A DNA stretch of 20,083 nt, taken from IMG/VR virus record IMGVR_UViG_3300049893_000373, positions 1 to 20,083 of that record; one strand, given 5' to 3'. The stretch is from a virus. This document shows positions 1 to 5,424 of the stretch, one piece after another (the stretch's first letter is position 1; each line of letters begins with the position of its first letter). A program made the translations under genes and the position numbers. The notes beneath the pieces were generated by a model. It searched no databases. It was not told the origin of the DNA and saw nothing but the letters and a program-made list of their open reading frames with translations.

Positions 1-243
1 AATTAATACATAGAGATCGTGTGAAGCTGCGTTAGTAATTGCCTGGAGCACTGATCCCACAGGTACGGTTAGCGTCAGCTTGTCCCCATTATCCACAAGA
101 TAACCACTCGTACTCGTTACACCTGCGCCACCTACATAGGTAGCACCTTTTGAATGTAGATAAACATTCTGCGTTACATCATCGACATTCACTATCGTTT
201 GAGCGGTTGTCGTCACTGTTACTTTACTACTTGTTATTGCCAT
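1..243 (-). CDS. Small structural-type protein, 3' end cut by window edge
   Basis: The frame opens with ATG at 243 (begins MAITSSKVTVTTT) and stays open for 81 codons to the window edge, so the C-terminus is missing. A Shine-Dalgarno-like GGAG lies 7 bases upstream. The first 17 bases overlap the 3' end of the glycosyltransferase gene before it. The peptide is rich in Thr, Val, Ser and Gly with alternating hydrophobic residues and no Cys, which suggests a beta-sandwich. Such small beta proteins in phages are often head decoration or tail accessory proteins, but this is inference from composition; I see no diagnostic motif. That it is a real gene is well supported by the ribosome site and overlap; the function is open. 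Confidence 0.7.
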   Translation of the reverse strand, partial: MAITSSKVTVTTTAQTIVNVDDVTQNVYLHSKGATYVGGAGVTSTSGYLVDNGDKLTLTVPVGSVLQAITNAASHDLYVLI

Positions 244-973
244 TACTTATCTCCATCTCTTGTTCTGCGCTGTGATGCCGAGTCTTAACGTACTTGGCAT
301 AATCTTTATGATGCTCTTGAGTGAGCCAGTAACTTCTTTTGTGTGGCAGCTGTACGCCAGTATGCGCGAACATCTTGTAGCCAAGAGCCTTAACACGAAT
401 AGACCAAAAGATATCTTCACCTACCCAGGATCCATTAATAGGCATATCACGATAGAAGCCCCACATCGGCCCCTCGTTTTGTTGATCGGCCGCTTCTCTT
501 TGTTTCTCGAATACTGATCTGTGTACGAGTATGCATCCAGTACCAGCCGCATCGATCTCGATAATCTCATCCTCAGGATAATCGTGGACTGCATATAGCC
601 CACCTTCAGTTCCTACTTTAAAGATACAAGGGACAGGCTCAGGATAAACATTATTAGTCTCCCAGGCTGCGTGGACGATTCCACTCACGATAGGTCGCTC
701 ATCTTTATCAGCTGCCGCGATTAATTTCTTAAACGCATCTACTTTAATAATCTGATCTGTATCTATCTGCAATAGCCAGTCATCGGTCGTCTTTTCTAAG
801 AATGTAGCTACAACTTGATTACGCAGACGACTAATTACACCTGATCCTTCCAAGCTAATCAGCTGCCCCAATTGCGACTGGCTTCTAGCGATATCGATGA
901 TCGAGGTAGCGAATAACGACGTCCATACTCCAGGCGAGCAGACGCCTATCGATATCTTTTCTCGTAGATCCAT
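227..973 (-). CDS. Glycosyltransferase, GT-A fold (family 2-like)
   Basis: The 248-residue protein probably transfers a sugar from a nucleotide-sugar donor. Residues 69-73 read QIDTD, a DxD motif that in GT-A enzymes holds the metal and nucleotide sugar. Near residues 140-148 comes EIDAAGTGC, and GEDIFW follows near 188-193, matching the acceptor-side ED motif of family 2 enzymes. The start is ATG at 973 with AAGGGA 5 bases upstream. It lies between a lysozyme-like gene and the truncated structural gene. The acceptor is not visible: virion protein, host surface polymer or modified DNA bases are all possible. It is a second glycosyltransferase beside the one at 5425-6105, with no close similarity by eye. 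Confidence 0.8.
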   Translation of the reverse strand: MDLREKISIGVCSPGVWTSLFATSIIDIARSQSQLGQLISLEGSGVISRLRNQVVATFLEKTTDDWLLQIDTDQIIKVDAFKKLIAAADKDERPIVSGIVHAAWETNNVYPEPVPCIFKVGTEGGLYAVHDYPEDEIIEIDAAGTGCILVHRSVFEKQREAADQQNEGPMWGFYRDMPINGSWVGEDIFWSIRVKALGYKMFAHTGVQLPHKRSYWLTQEHHKDYAKYVKTRHHSAEQEMEISNGNNK

Positions 974-1015
974 AATTGTCCCTTTCTGTTACTTAATGGC
1001 GCAAAATGTACCCTA

Positions 1016-1342
1016 TTAGTACCAATTATTGCGCTTATGGAACGCTAAAGCGCTACAGAAATCACCGTAACGATGGCGGACATAATTGATTCCCCAATGG
1101 ATCTGTAGCCTCGGTGATTTCCTAAATGCATCGATCTCAGCTTTTGTCTTACCCTTCATATGTCTTTGTGGGATTCCGTAATCGTGTGTCGGAGATTTAG
1201 CTTGTGGTCTCCAGTTACTCTCTTTACGCCATAGTTCCTTCATACAGTGAACCTCGTACTTGTGAACGTGCTTGGCTGCGTATTCCTGGTATTCAGCTGG
1301 AGAATTCATCATCATTATTAGACTTATCATTAATAGCTTCAT
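1016..1342 (-). CDS. Lysozyme-like / lytic transglycosylase-type protein
   Basis: A 108-residue protein with a short hydrophobic N-terminus (MKLLMISLIMMM) that may act as a weak signal or anchor. Residues 36-48 (ELWRKESNW) resemble the catalytic Glu region of SLT-type transglycosylases, with Glu41 as likely acid. GIPQ at 56-59 and the C-terminal QIHWGINYV...RYGDFCSALAFH pattern fit the same fold, in which repeated aromatic and Gly positions line the glycan groove. It would cut peptidoglycan glycan strands. ATG at 1342 is favoured because GAGAGG lies 5 bases upstream, although this gives a 50-base overlap with the HNH gene. It is far from the endolysin at 6478-6960, so it may be a virion-associated or secreted second wall enzyme rather than part of the lysis cassette. 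Confidence 0.7.
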   Translation of the reverse strand: MKLLMISLIMMMNSPAEYQEYAAKHVHKYEVHCMKELWRKESNWRPQAKSPTHDYGIPQRHMKGKTKAEIDAFRKSPRLQIHWGINYVRHRYGDFCSALAFHKRNNWY

Positions 1343-1727
1343 ATTCGCCTCTCGGTATGAGATAGAGGATCGCTTTCGCTAGATATTGACGGTTTTCGTC
1401 GAATGAGGCTATGCCAGTATTGCAGTCGTGGCAGAGTAGGCCTCGGATCTCTTGTGTTTTATGGTTGTGGTCTATTCCTAGACGACTTGTATCGTTATGT
1501 ATGGCGCATATGGCGCATCGATAGTTTTGATTTTGTAGGAGCTGTTCATAATCAGATTTTACCCTACGCAATACCCATCGTGCCAAATTTCGGCAATTCT
1601 GACATTGATGGCGTCGTTTATTACGCGCCTTATTTACCCATCCAAATTTTTCTAAAGGTAGGATTTTGTCGCACGAGCGACAGTGCTCCCATCCTTCAGG
1701 CGTCGGTTTCCTCGTCCGTCTCGTCAT
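1293..1727 (-). CDS. Endonuclease VII-like HNH nuclease
   Basis: The frame extends up to 1757, but clustered Met codons make the start uncertain; ATG at 1727 (MTRRTRKPTPEGW) gives 144 residues with the least overlap. Residue numbers here use the 154-residue long form. Two zinc sites are visible: C26xxC29 with C52xxC55, then C81xxC84 with C109xxC112. Between the latter pair lies GIDHNHK (95-101), the HNH catalytic core, followed by IRGLLCHDCNTGI. This layout matches the recombination endonuclease VII family, which in T4 resolves branched DNA before packaging. Free-standing HNH homing enzymes of the same fold are the alternative. The gene overlaps the end of the small acidic protein before it and the start of the lysozyme-like gene after it. 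Confidence 0.85.
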   Translation of the reverse strand: MTRRTRKPTPEGWEHCRSCDKILPLEKFGWVNKARNKRRHQCQNCRNLARWVLRRVKSDYEQLLQNQNYRCAICAIHNDTSRLGIDHNHKTQEIRGLLCHDCNTGIASFDENRQYLAKAILYLIPRGEYEAINDKSNNDDEFSS

Positions 1728-1911
1728 CATTCGCATCGGCATCGAGGCCGAGTGCATACTGCCTATCTTTTGGATCCATCGAATTAAACAATACGAGGAC
1801 GGCTGAAACGGATCTACTTAACATTGATTCGATTGCGTCGAATGACATTGATTCATCGGTATTTATATCTGTAGAAACTTCACCGATAGAGATCGATATA
1901 TTCAGAGTCAT
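1696..1911 (-). CDS. Small acidic protein, function unknown
   Basis: 71 residues, not recognised. The first half is Ser/Ile-rich with two possible amphipathic helices, and the last 15 residues are almost all Asp, Glu, Ala and Thr (DADANDDETDEETDA). AAGGGA stands 5 bases before ATG at 1911, and a plausible promoter lies 60-90 bases upstream, so it would be the first gene of the leftmost operon. The acidic tail is encoded in DNA that overlaps the start of the HNH gene, which could have shaped its composition. An acidic tail can mimic DNA or bind basic proteins, but I have no evidence for either role. Confidence 0.6.
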   Translation of the reverse strand: MTLNISISIGEVSTDINTDESMSFDAIESMLSRSVSAVLVLFNSMDPKDRQYALGLDADANDDETDEETDA

Positions 1912-1970
1912 ATGGATCCCTTCACTGGTTTCCTTGTGTAGGTTCTATTGTAATTCTTTTTTTATTTATT

Positions 1971-1999
1971 TTTATAGATATACCCTGAGATCAGAGCAA
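1971..1999 (-). promoter_or_regulatory. Candidate sigma70-type promoter for the leftmost operon
   Basis: On the minus strand TTGCTC (1994-1999) is followed by a 17-base spacer and TATAAA (1971-1976). The -10 matches 5 of 6 consensus bases, the -35 only 3 of 6. The downstream 40 bases are very AT-rich and lead to the small acidic protein at 1911. Position after a terminator-like hairpin supports a separate transcription start, but the host's promoter consensus is unknown. Confidence 0.45.
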
Positions 2000-2010
2000 G
2001 AGGAGAAATG

Positions 2011-2024
2011 CCCCCCTACCCCCC
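2011..2024. repeat. C6-TA-C6 tract (G6-TA-G6 on the coding strand)
   Basis: Two runs of six C separated by TA, directly upstream of the candidate promoter and outside any gene I can support. On the transcribed-sense (minus) strand it reads as two G6 runs, which could favour G-quadruplex formation or slipped-strand length change. The only other G6 run I noticed is at 20068-20073, upstream of the first packaging gene. Confidence 0.7.
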
Positions 2025-2133
2025 ATAAATTAAAAATCTTTTATGGTAGGTACGGAAGGATCTCTGTAGCCCTGTCTAGGTTTTTATACCCTTCGACCGT
2101 CGCTTTCGGAGTTCCTGCCCCCAGTCTCATCGA

Positions 2134-2269
2134 CCAGGGCGGAATATAGTCCCTGGGCCTGTCACGGTGTCAAAAAAGGCGAAAGGGACTGACACCGCAC
2201 ATAGTAGCCAGTCCCTAGCCATTGGCCGTACCCTCAGTAGGCCAAGCCTTAAACGGCCTTTATAGCCGT
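2134..2269 (-). other. Structured non-coding segment with five inverted repeats
   Basis: Most of the 382 bases between 1912 and 2293 holds no convincing gene. Within it inverted repeats follow one another: 2134-2139/2151-2156 (6 bp), 2165-2172/2190-2197 (8 bp), 2184-2191/2209-2216 (8 bp), an imperfect one at about 2224-2244, and 2253-2257/2265-2269 (5 bp plus wobble pairs). The two 8-bp stems overlap and exclude each other. This could be a non-coding RNA, an attenuator, or a protein-binding or replication site. The sequence alone does not decide. Confidence 0.5.
2172..2216 (-). terminator. Candidate intrinsic terminator after the nuclease-like gene
   Basis: Minus-strand reading: AGGGACTG (2216-2209), a 17-base loop, CAGTCCCT (2191-2184), then TTCGCCTTTTTT. 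The stem is perfect over 8 bp and the tail ends in six T. It lies about 80 bases after the stop at 2294. The loop contains the left arm of a competing hairpin (2190-2197 with 2165-2172), so it could be a regulated terminator. The long loop and the GCC inside the tail make it weaker than a classical one. Confidence 0.45.
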
Positions 2270-2293
2270 CCTAATTGGTTTATGTATATCTGC

Positions 2294-2806
2294 CTATCCC
2301 TGTCTGCTCCAATAGCCTAAAAACGGCTTTAGAGCCTGATTCTGTGGCATATATTGGTAGAGCCTGTCGCGTGGGATAAACCAGGTATTTTCATTGGGTA
2401 ACTTGAACTCAGGGATGCGCCCCATTTTGACAGGTAGAAAGCCTGCCAGGAATAGACGATCGATGGATGAGCCTTGTACCAAAAAGGCTAAATCTCCATC
2501 TCTATCGTAGGTGCGCAGGATGAGGTTCTCACTCCTCGACCAGCGCACCTCGATATTTTCGCCCACGTCAGCGAATTCCTTGAATGTGTTAAGGCCATTC
2601 CACGGTAGATCTAATAAACGAGCTACGGCGATTTCTGCGCCATATGCCATCGTCATTTCCCATTTACGTTCGTGATCTGATTTCCAGGGAACGGCTCGTG
2701 TGTGTGGTTTATCTGTTTTATTTTGATCTATCGACCAGCGGATAAATTCATCGGCGGCGTCTCGAGCTAGATCTTGATCTTGGCTGGACAGCTTTAGCGG
2801 CCTCAT
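2294..2806 (-). CDS. Unknown protein, possible PD-(D/E)xK nuclease
   Basis: 170 residues. A stretch with E58 (GAEIAVARLL), D80 and E86-V-R88 (ADVGENIEVR) followed by a strand-rich segment resembles the PD-(D/E)xK layout, with Arg in place of the usual Lys. Later positions such as FLVQGSSIDR and WFIPRDRL fit alternating strands and helices of that fold. If correct it would cut or trim DNA, in line with the adjacent Rad52-like annealing protein; exonuclease and annealing protein pairs are common in phages. The active site is atypical and I did not recognise the family, so the function is tentative. The start at 2806 lies within the end of the Cys-rich frame at 2748-2957. A terminator-like hairpin follows the stop. 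Confidence 0.65.
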   Translation of the reverse strand: MRPLKLSSQDQDLARDAADEFIRWSIDQNKTDKPHTRAVPWKSDHERKWEMTMAYGAEIAVARLLDLPWNGLNTFKEFADVGENIEVRWSRSENLILRTYDRDGDLAFLVQGSSIDRLFLAGFLPVKMGRIPEFKLPNENTWFIPRDRLYQYMPQNQALKPFLGYWSRQG

Positions 2807-2957
2807 CCTTCTCTCTCTTTAGGTATCTATGAACGTCGTTAATTGTCTGTATAGACACATCCAGGGCGAAAAACCATCGACAACACTCGCAATATCGCCA
2901 CGGTTTATCGCCTCGGATGCGGATCTGTAGGTCATCGAACGTTAGCTCTTTTTCCAG
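2748..2957 (-). CDS. Cys-rich small reading frame without a normal start codon
   Basis: Between the Rad52-like gene and the nuclease-like gene the minus strand holds an open frame of 69 codons that looks like protein: DDLQIRIRGDKPWRYCECC, then a helical ALDVSIQTINDV and RYLKREKDE, and a tail of Ser and Arg. The CECC cluster suggests metal binding. No ATG, GTG or TTG occurs at its start; only CTG at 2957 is available. It is in the -1 frame of the Rad52-like gene and the two overlap for only 19 bases, which include the run TGG-AAA-AAG. A -1 slip there would join it to that protein. Alternatives are a CTG start or a one-base error in the A run. The competing ATG frame (2819-2935, 38 residues) looks less protein-like. 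Confidence 0.5.
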   Translation of the reverse strand: MEKELTFDDLQIRIRGDKPWRYCECCRWFFALDVSIQTINDVHRYLKREKDEAAKAVQPRSRSSSRRRR

Positions 2958-3619
2958 GGCTTACCGTCCATTGATAAAGGCGTACAGGCCTCGCTATATG
3001 GCTTACGCTGGCAGAAAAGACCCTCATATGGCTTACCTGTATTACTTGTACCGCTGCGGTAAATACGGCAGTCGAAAGAGCCATATTTACAGTGCGCTTC
3101 TCCTCCAGGTGGTATCACTATTGGAGCTGGATCATCAGGTCGCTGCTCTTGTAAGAATTCTGCTAGAGCTGGACTTTCGGTTTCGACAGGTTTTAACGGC
3201 GGTACAGCTCGCAAGGTTGGCGCGACAGGTGCTACCTCGCTCGCTGTACCAGGATTGCTATCAGCGCCCCATAAATCGAGAGCTACTCCAAAACGCATAG
3301 CGGCGTTTTTAATAGCGTCACTGATAGCAGTCTTTACCGCGTCGGCTCCTTTTTGATGCGGCTCGGAGGCTCCATAACCGATTCGCGTTACGCCGCAGAT
3401 GGTCAGCTTGATCCATAGACCGTTATGGTCATCAAGTATCGGCATCCCAGTTTCACCGATCGCCATCGGTTGCCAGTACCAGGTCGGATCTACTGATATC
3501 AAGCGGTCGGTGACTACCGCGTGATTAATAAAATTATACGATCGAGAGCCTACGACTTTTTTCTCGACTAAATCATCCTTAAATGAAGCGCGTAGAGCTT
3601 TAGCTTGTTTTTCGTCCAT
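2942..3619 (-). CDS. Rad52-family single-strand annealing protein with Cys-rich tail
   Basis: 225 residues. Residues 10-118 fit the Rad52/Rad22 annealing fold: RSYNFINHAVVTDRL near 26-40, strand segments, then KGADAVKTAISDAIKNAAMR at 90-109 followed by FGVALDLW, the signature helix of the family. Such proteins coat and anneal single-stranded DNA in phage recombination and end repair. A Pro/Ala-rich linker (120-175) leads to a C-terminal block with H176, C177, C184, C203 and C212 around GTSNTGKPYEG, probably a zinc-binding module. The ATG at 3619 overlaps the previous stop as TAATG, implying translational coupling. The gene ends in KPWKKS; the A run there may permit a frameshift into the next frame. 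Confidence 0.8.
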   Translation of the reverse strand: MDEKQAKALRASFKDDLVEKKVVGSRSYNFINHAVVTDRLISVDPTWYWQPMAIGETGMPILDDHNGLWIKLTICGVTRIGYGASEPHQKGADAVKTAISDAIKNAAMRFGVALDLWGADSNPGTASEVAPVAPTLRAVPPLKPVETESPALAEFLQEQRPDDPAPIVIPPGGEAHCKYGSFDCRIYRSGTSNTGKPYEGLFCQRKPYSEACTPLSMDGKPWKKS

Positions 3620-4128
3620 TACTCGATCTCTTTTCGTCTCTGTGATTCAACATAATTATTGAGCCAGGGAAGCGACGTTAAACGATGCTCACGCATCGCA
3701 TCGAGTACGACCTCACGTCCATCGGCAGCGAACCGAGTCGAGACGTATGCTGGCTTTTGTTCAAGTCCGACGAAAGATAAGACCTCACCTGTTAAGGTGC
3801 TAAAGATCTGATTCTCGTGCGTAATGGCAAGAGTTTCGATAAATTTCTTTCGAAATGAGTCGCGTACTTTTGTCTCAGTCTCAGTCGAGAAATTCTCTAA
3901 TACCCAGGTGAGAAGCGCCTTCTCATCCGTAATCACAAAAGCCATATCTCGCGATACAAGAGTTATTTTCGCTACCTCTTGATTATCGACGACGGCTTTC
4001 GTCATATCAGCGCCTACATTCGTTAGCTCATCTTTGGCTAATTCGCGTAGGTGATTAGTAGCTTCGGTTACTGCATCCTTGATTACAGTAAGAGCAGCTA
4101 ATTCGGCTGCGATTTCCTTTAGATTCAT
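3619..4128 (-). CDS. Conserved-type protein of unknown function before the annealing gene
   Basis: The frame can start at 4161, but ATG at 4128 (MNLKEIAAELAAL, 169 residues) is preferred: it overlaps the preceding stop as ATGA and has GGTGG 5 bases upstream. The N-terminal 40 residues are helical and charged, then strands around KITLVSRDMAFVITDEKAL, then ENFSTETETKVRDSFRKKF. The C-terminal half carries LTGEVLSFVGLEQKPAYVS. Overall it resembles proteins of unknown function that sit beside exonuclease or annealing genes in actinobacterial phages; I cannot name a family. The coupling by TAATG to the Rad52-like gene suggests that both act in the same process. Confidence 0.75.
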   Translation of the reverse strand: MNLKEIAAELAALTVIKDAVTEATNHLRELAKDELTNVGADMTKAVVDNQEVAKITLVSRDMAFVITDEKALLTWVLENFSTETETKVRDSFRKKFIETLAITHENQIFSTLTGEVLSFVGLEQKPAYVSTRFAADGREVVLDAMREHRLTSLPWLNNYVESQRRKEIE

Positions 4129-4403
4129 CGGATCCACCGATACCAATATGTCGCTAGACACTTGAGACAGATATCGAATTTATTGCATTTCTCGTAAAAG
4201 TAATGCGTAACGCCGAAGCGCTTAATCTGCGGCATCTTTTCTACACCGCAACAGCTTTCATTTTCGTAAAGAATATGGATACGATCACTGACACCGATCC
4301 GAGCTAGTTTCATAGCATCGTCAGGCATATTCGCCGCTAGATATGAATAATTTTCGCGAGCCTCAGCCACAAGGCTAGACGGCGTGACAGTAGTGCTTTT
4401 CAT
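4125..4403 (-). CDS. Small Cys-rich protein, paralogue B
   Basis: 92 residues, related to the protein at 4866-5162. Shared pattern in order: MP (26-27), a basic residue and IHI (R41, 42-44), CG.EK (52-56) and a C-terminal CxxC (79-82, ICLKCL). One His plus three Cys could hold a zinc ion. Its ATG at 4403 overlaps the primase-polymerase stop as ATGA, and its own stop overlaps the next start in the same way, so it is translated as part of the operon. Short proteins with H...CG...CxxC are frequent in actinobacteria and their phages; the function is unknown. An adaptor or DNA-binding role beside the replication genes is only a guess. Confidence 0.75.
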   Translation of the reverse strand: MKSTTVTPSSLVAEARENYSYLAANMPDDAMKLARIGVSDRIHILYENESCCGVEKMPQIKRFGVTHYFYEKCNKFDICLKCLATYWYRWIR

Positions 4404-4864
4404 CGCGCACCTACTAGATCTCCAATGGGCTTGATATCGCTATCGTTATCGACTGCGTATATCGCTCCGCTTGGATGCCGTGATGGAGCAGCTACGACAT
4501 AGCCGTTCCACTTGATATCGATACCTTCCCTAAATTTACCTGGAAAGGTCATCGATTGATCTGCCGAGTAGTAATAATGGAAGCCATTACCAGTACGGAT
4601 TCGACGCGTCTCAGGTAGGCCGTCGATAGTTCCACCATTACGCAGATCTACATCGAGCACCACGAGATTAGATGCGCGGCAGGCAATTCCGATATTGATC
4701 TCAGGTTCAAGATGAAACCATTTCTCGATCATTTCGTAGTTATCTGTAGCGCTATAGAGGCCTCGAGGTGCAAGGCGCTTATGAGGCTGTTTAGCCTGGA
4801 TGCCTAATGGCAATATATGAAAACCTAAAAGCGAGTAGCTAATAGCGTACTTTTTAATCATCAT
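4400..4864 (-). CDS. Stand-alone primase-polymerase (Prim-Pol) domain protein
   Basis: 154 residues matching the N-terminal bifunctional DNA primase/polymerase domain of the archaeo-eukaryotic primase superfamily. Seen: an opening helix with YSLLGFHILPL, a basic stretch KQPHKRLAPRG, NIGIAC (57-62), the metal-binding VVLDVD (D71 and D73), GNGFHYYYS with H96, then GIDIKWNGYVVAAPS with D116. These are the expected catalytic positions. It would make RNA or DNA primers at the phage fork or act in repair. Many family members carry a C-terminal helicase; here the protein ends just after the catalytic core, so the helicase must come from elsewhere or the protein is an accessory. Two start codons in a row (4864, 4861). 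It is flanked by two related Cys-rich proteins. Confidence 0.85.
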   Translation of the reverse strand: MMIKKYAISYSLLGFHILPLGIQAKQPHKRLAPRGLYSATDNYEMIEKWFHLEPEINIGIACRASNLVVLDVDLRNGGTIDGLPETRRIRTGNGFHYYYSADQSMTFPGKFREGIDIKWNGYVVAAPSRHPSGAIYAVDNDSDIKPIGDLVGAR

Positions 4865-4865
4865 C

Positions 4866-5162
4866 TTAGTAACTCGCTAGATTCTCGTAACAGGCTATGC
4901 ACAATGTTGAAATATGTGTATTACTTACAGGTAAAGTTTTAGGATAAGTTCTAGGAAAAGATTTTTTTTCTCCTCCGCAGGCTGTATCTTTATCCTCTAT
5001 CTGAATATGTATCTTTTTGCCTGTTCCAATCTTTGAAAATCGGATCTTTTGTACCCACTCAGGCATCGTGGTTACGCTTACACGATATTTAAGCGCATAA
5101 GACAATTTTAAGTCATCAAGACTTACATCAATATCTTTTGTTGTATCAATTATGTTCGTCAT
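4866..5162 (-). CDS. Small Cys-rich protein, paralogue A
   Basis: 98 residues. It shares with the protein at 4125-4403 MP (33-34), KKIHI (49-53), CG.EK (62-66) and a C-terminal LCIACYENL with CxxC (88-91), so the two form a diverged pair around the Prim-Pol gene. Its DNA is visibly more AT-rich than its neighbours and uses fewer CGA and CTA codons, with a run of eight T at 4962-4969 on the plus strand; this hints at separate acquisition. The N-terminal 30 residues (DTTKDIDVSLDDLKLSYALK) are not shared. The Cys and His positions suggest zinc binding; no function can be assigned. Confidence 0.75.
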   Translation of the reverse strand: MTNIIDTTKDIDVSLDDLKLSYALKYRVSVTTMPEWVQKIRFSKIGTGKKIHIQIEDKDTACGGEKKSFPRTYPKTLPVSNTHISTLCIACYENLASY

Positions 5163-5329
5163 TAGATTCTCTCATTTCTAAGAGATGGATGACGACGTGC
5201 AGCTACGCGACCAGCTTTGAAACCGCGACTATGGCCGACCATATGGCCGTACGAGTATCCGATAGTAAAAAGTCCGACGCACATTAAGTAAATAATCACG
5301 TCTGTATTGCGTTGAATGAAATCAATCAT
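5162..5329 (-). CDS. Small single-span membrane protein
   Basis: 55 residues from ATG at 5329, chosen because AAGGGA lies 7 bases upstream; the same frame is open to 5386 but without ribosome-site support. One hydrophobic span (about residues 9-25, DVIIYLMCVGLFTIGYS) is followed by a His/Gly segment and a basic tail rich in Arg and Lys, so the C-terminus is likely cytoplasmic. It follows the lysis genes and a glycosyltransferase, so a role in lysis (for example a holin partner) or at the membrane is possible but unproven. The ribosome site lies at the base of a hairpin (5338-5374). Its stop overlaps the start of the next gene. Confidence 0.65.
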   Translation of the reverse strand: MIDFIQRNTDVIIYLMCVGLFTIGYSYGHMVGHSRGFKAGRVAARRHPSLRNERI

Positions 5330-5337
5330 TTTCTTGT

Positions 5338-5374
5338 CCCTTGTCGAGAGGGTTAAGGGAGCTTCTCGACAGGG
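5338..5374 (-). promoter_or_regulatory. Hairpin at the ribosome site of the small membrane protein
   Basis: TGTCGAGA (5342-5349) and TCTCGACA (5364-5371) form a perfect 8-bp inverted repeat with a 14-base loop, extended by three more pairs past a bulged A. The lower stem includes part of AAGGGA, the probable ribosome site of the gene starting at 5329. Pairing would therefore affect access to it. The rest of the 94-base gap (5331-5424) contains no convincing gene. Confidence 0.45.
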
Positions 5375-5424
5375 ATAACGGTACACCTGGCCGCCGACGC
5401 CACAATAGGCGACACGCCGTAACC

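Noticed and set aside
89-97. DnaA-box match TTATCCACA
   Set aside because: It lies inside the truncated coding frame at the left edge, alone and without an AT-rich neighbour, so chance is the simplest explanation.
1403-2149. Long plus-strand open frame of 248 codons
   Set aside because: It lies antisense to the HNH and acidic-protein genes and across the non-coding region, is Ser- and Tyr-rich without any motif, and has no ribosome site. Every supported gene is on the other strand.
2122-2228. Short minus-strand frame starting MARDWLLCAV in the non-coding region
   Set aside because: Only about 31 codons, no ribosome site, and it runs straight through the overlapping hairpins, which explain the sequence better.
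2819-2935. 38-codon ATG frame in the gap after the Rad52-like gene
   Set aside because: It has an ATG but the peptide has no recognisable pattern and no good ribosome site. The -1 frame over the same bases looks far more like protein.
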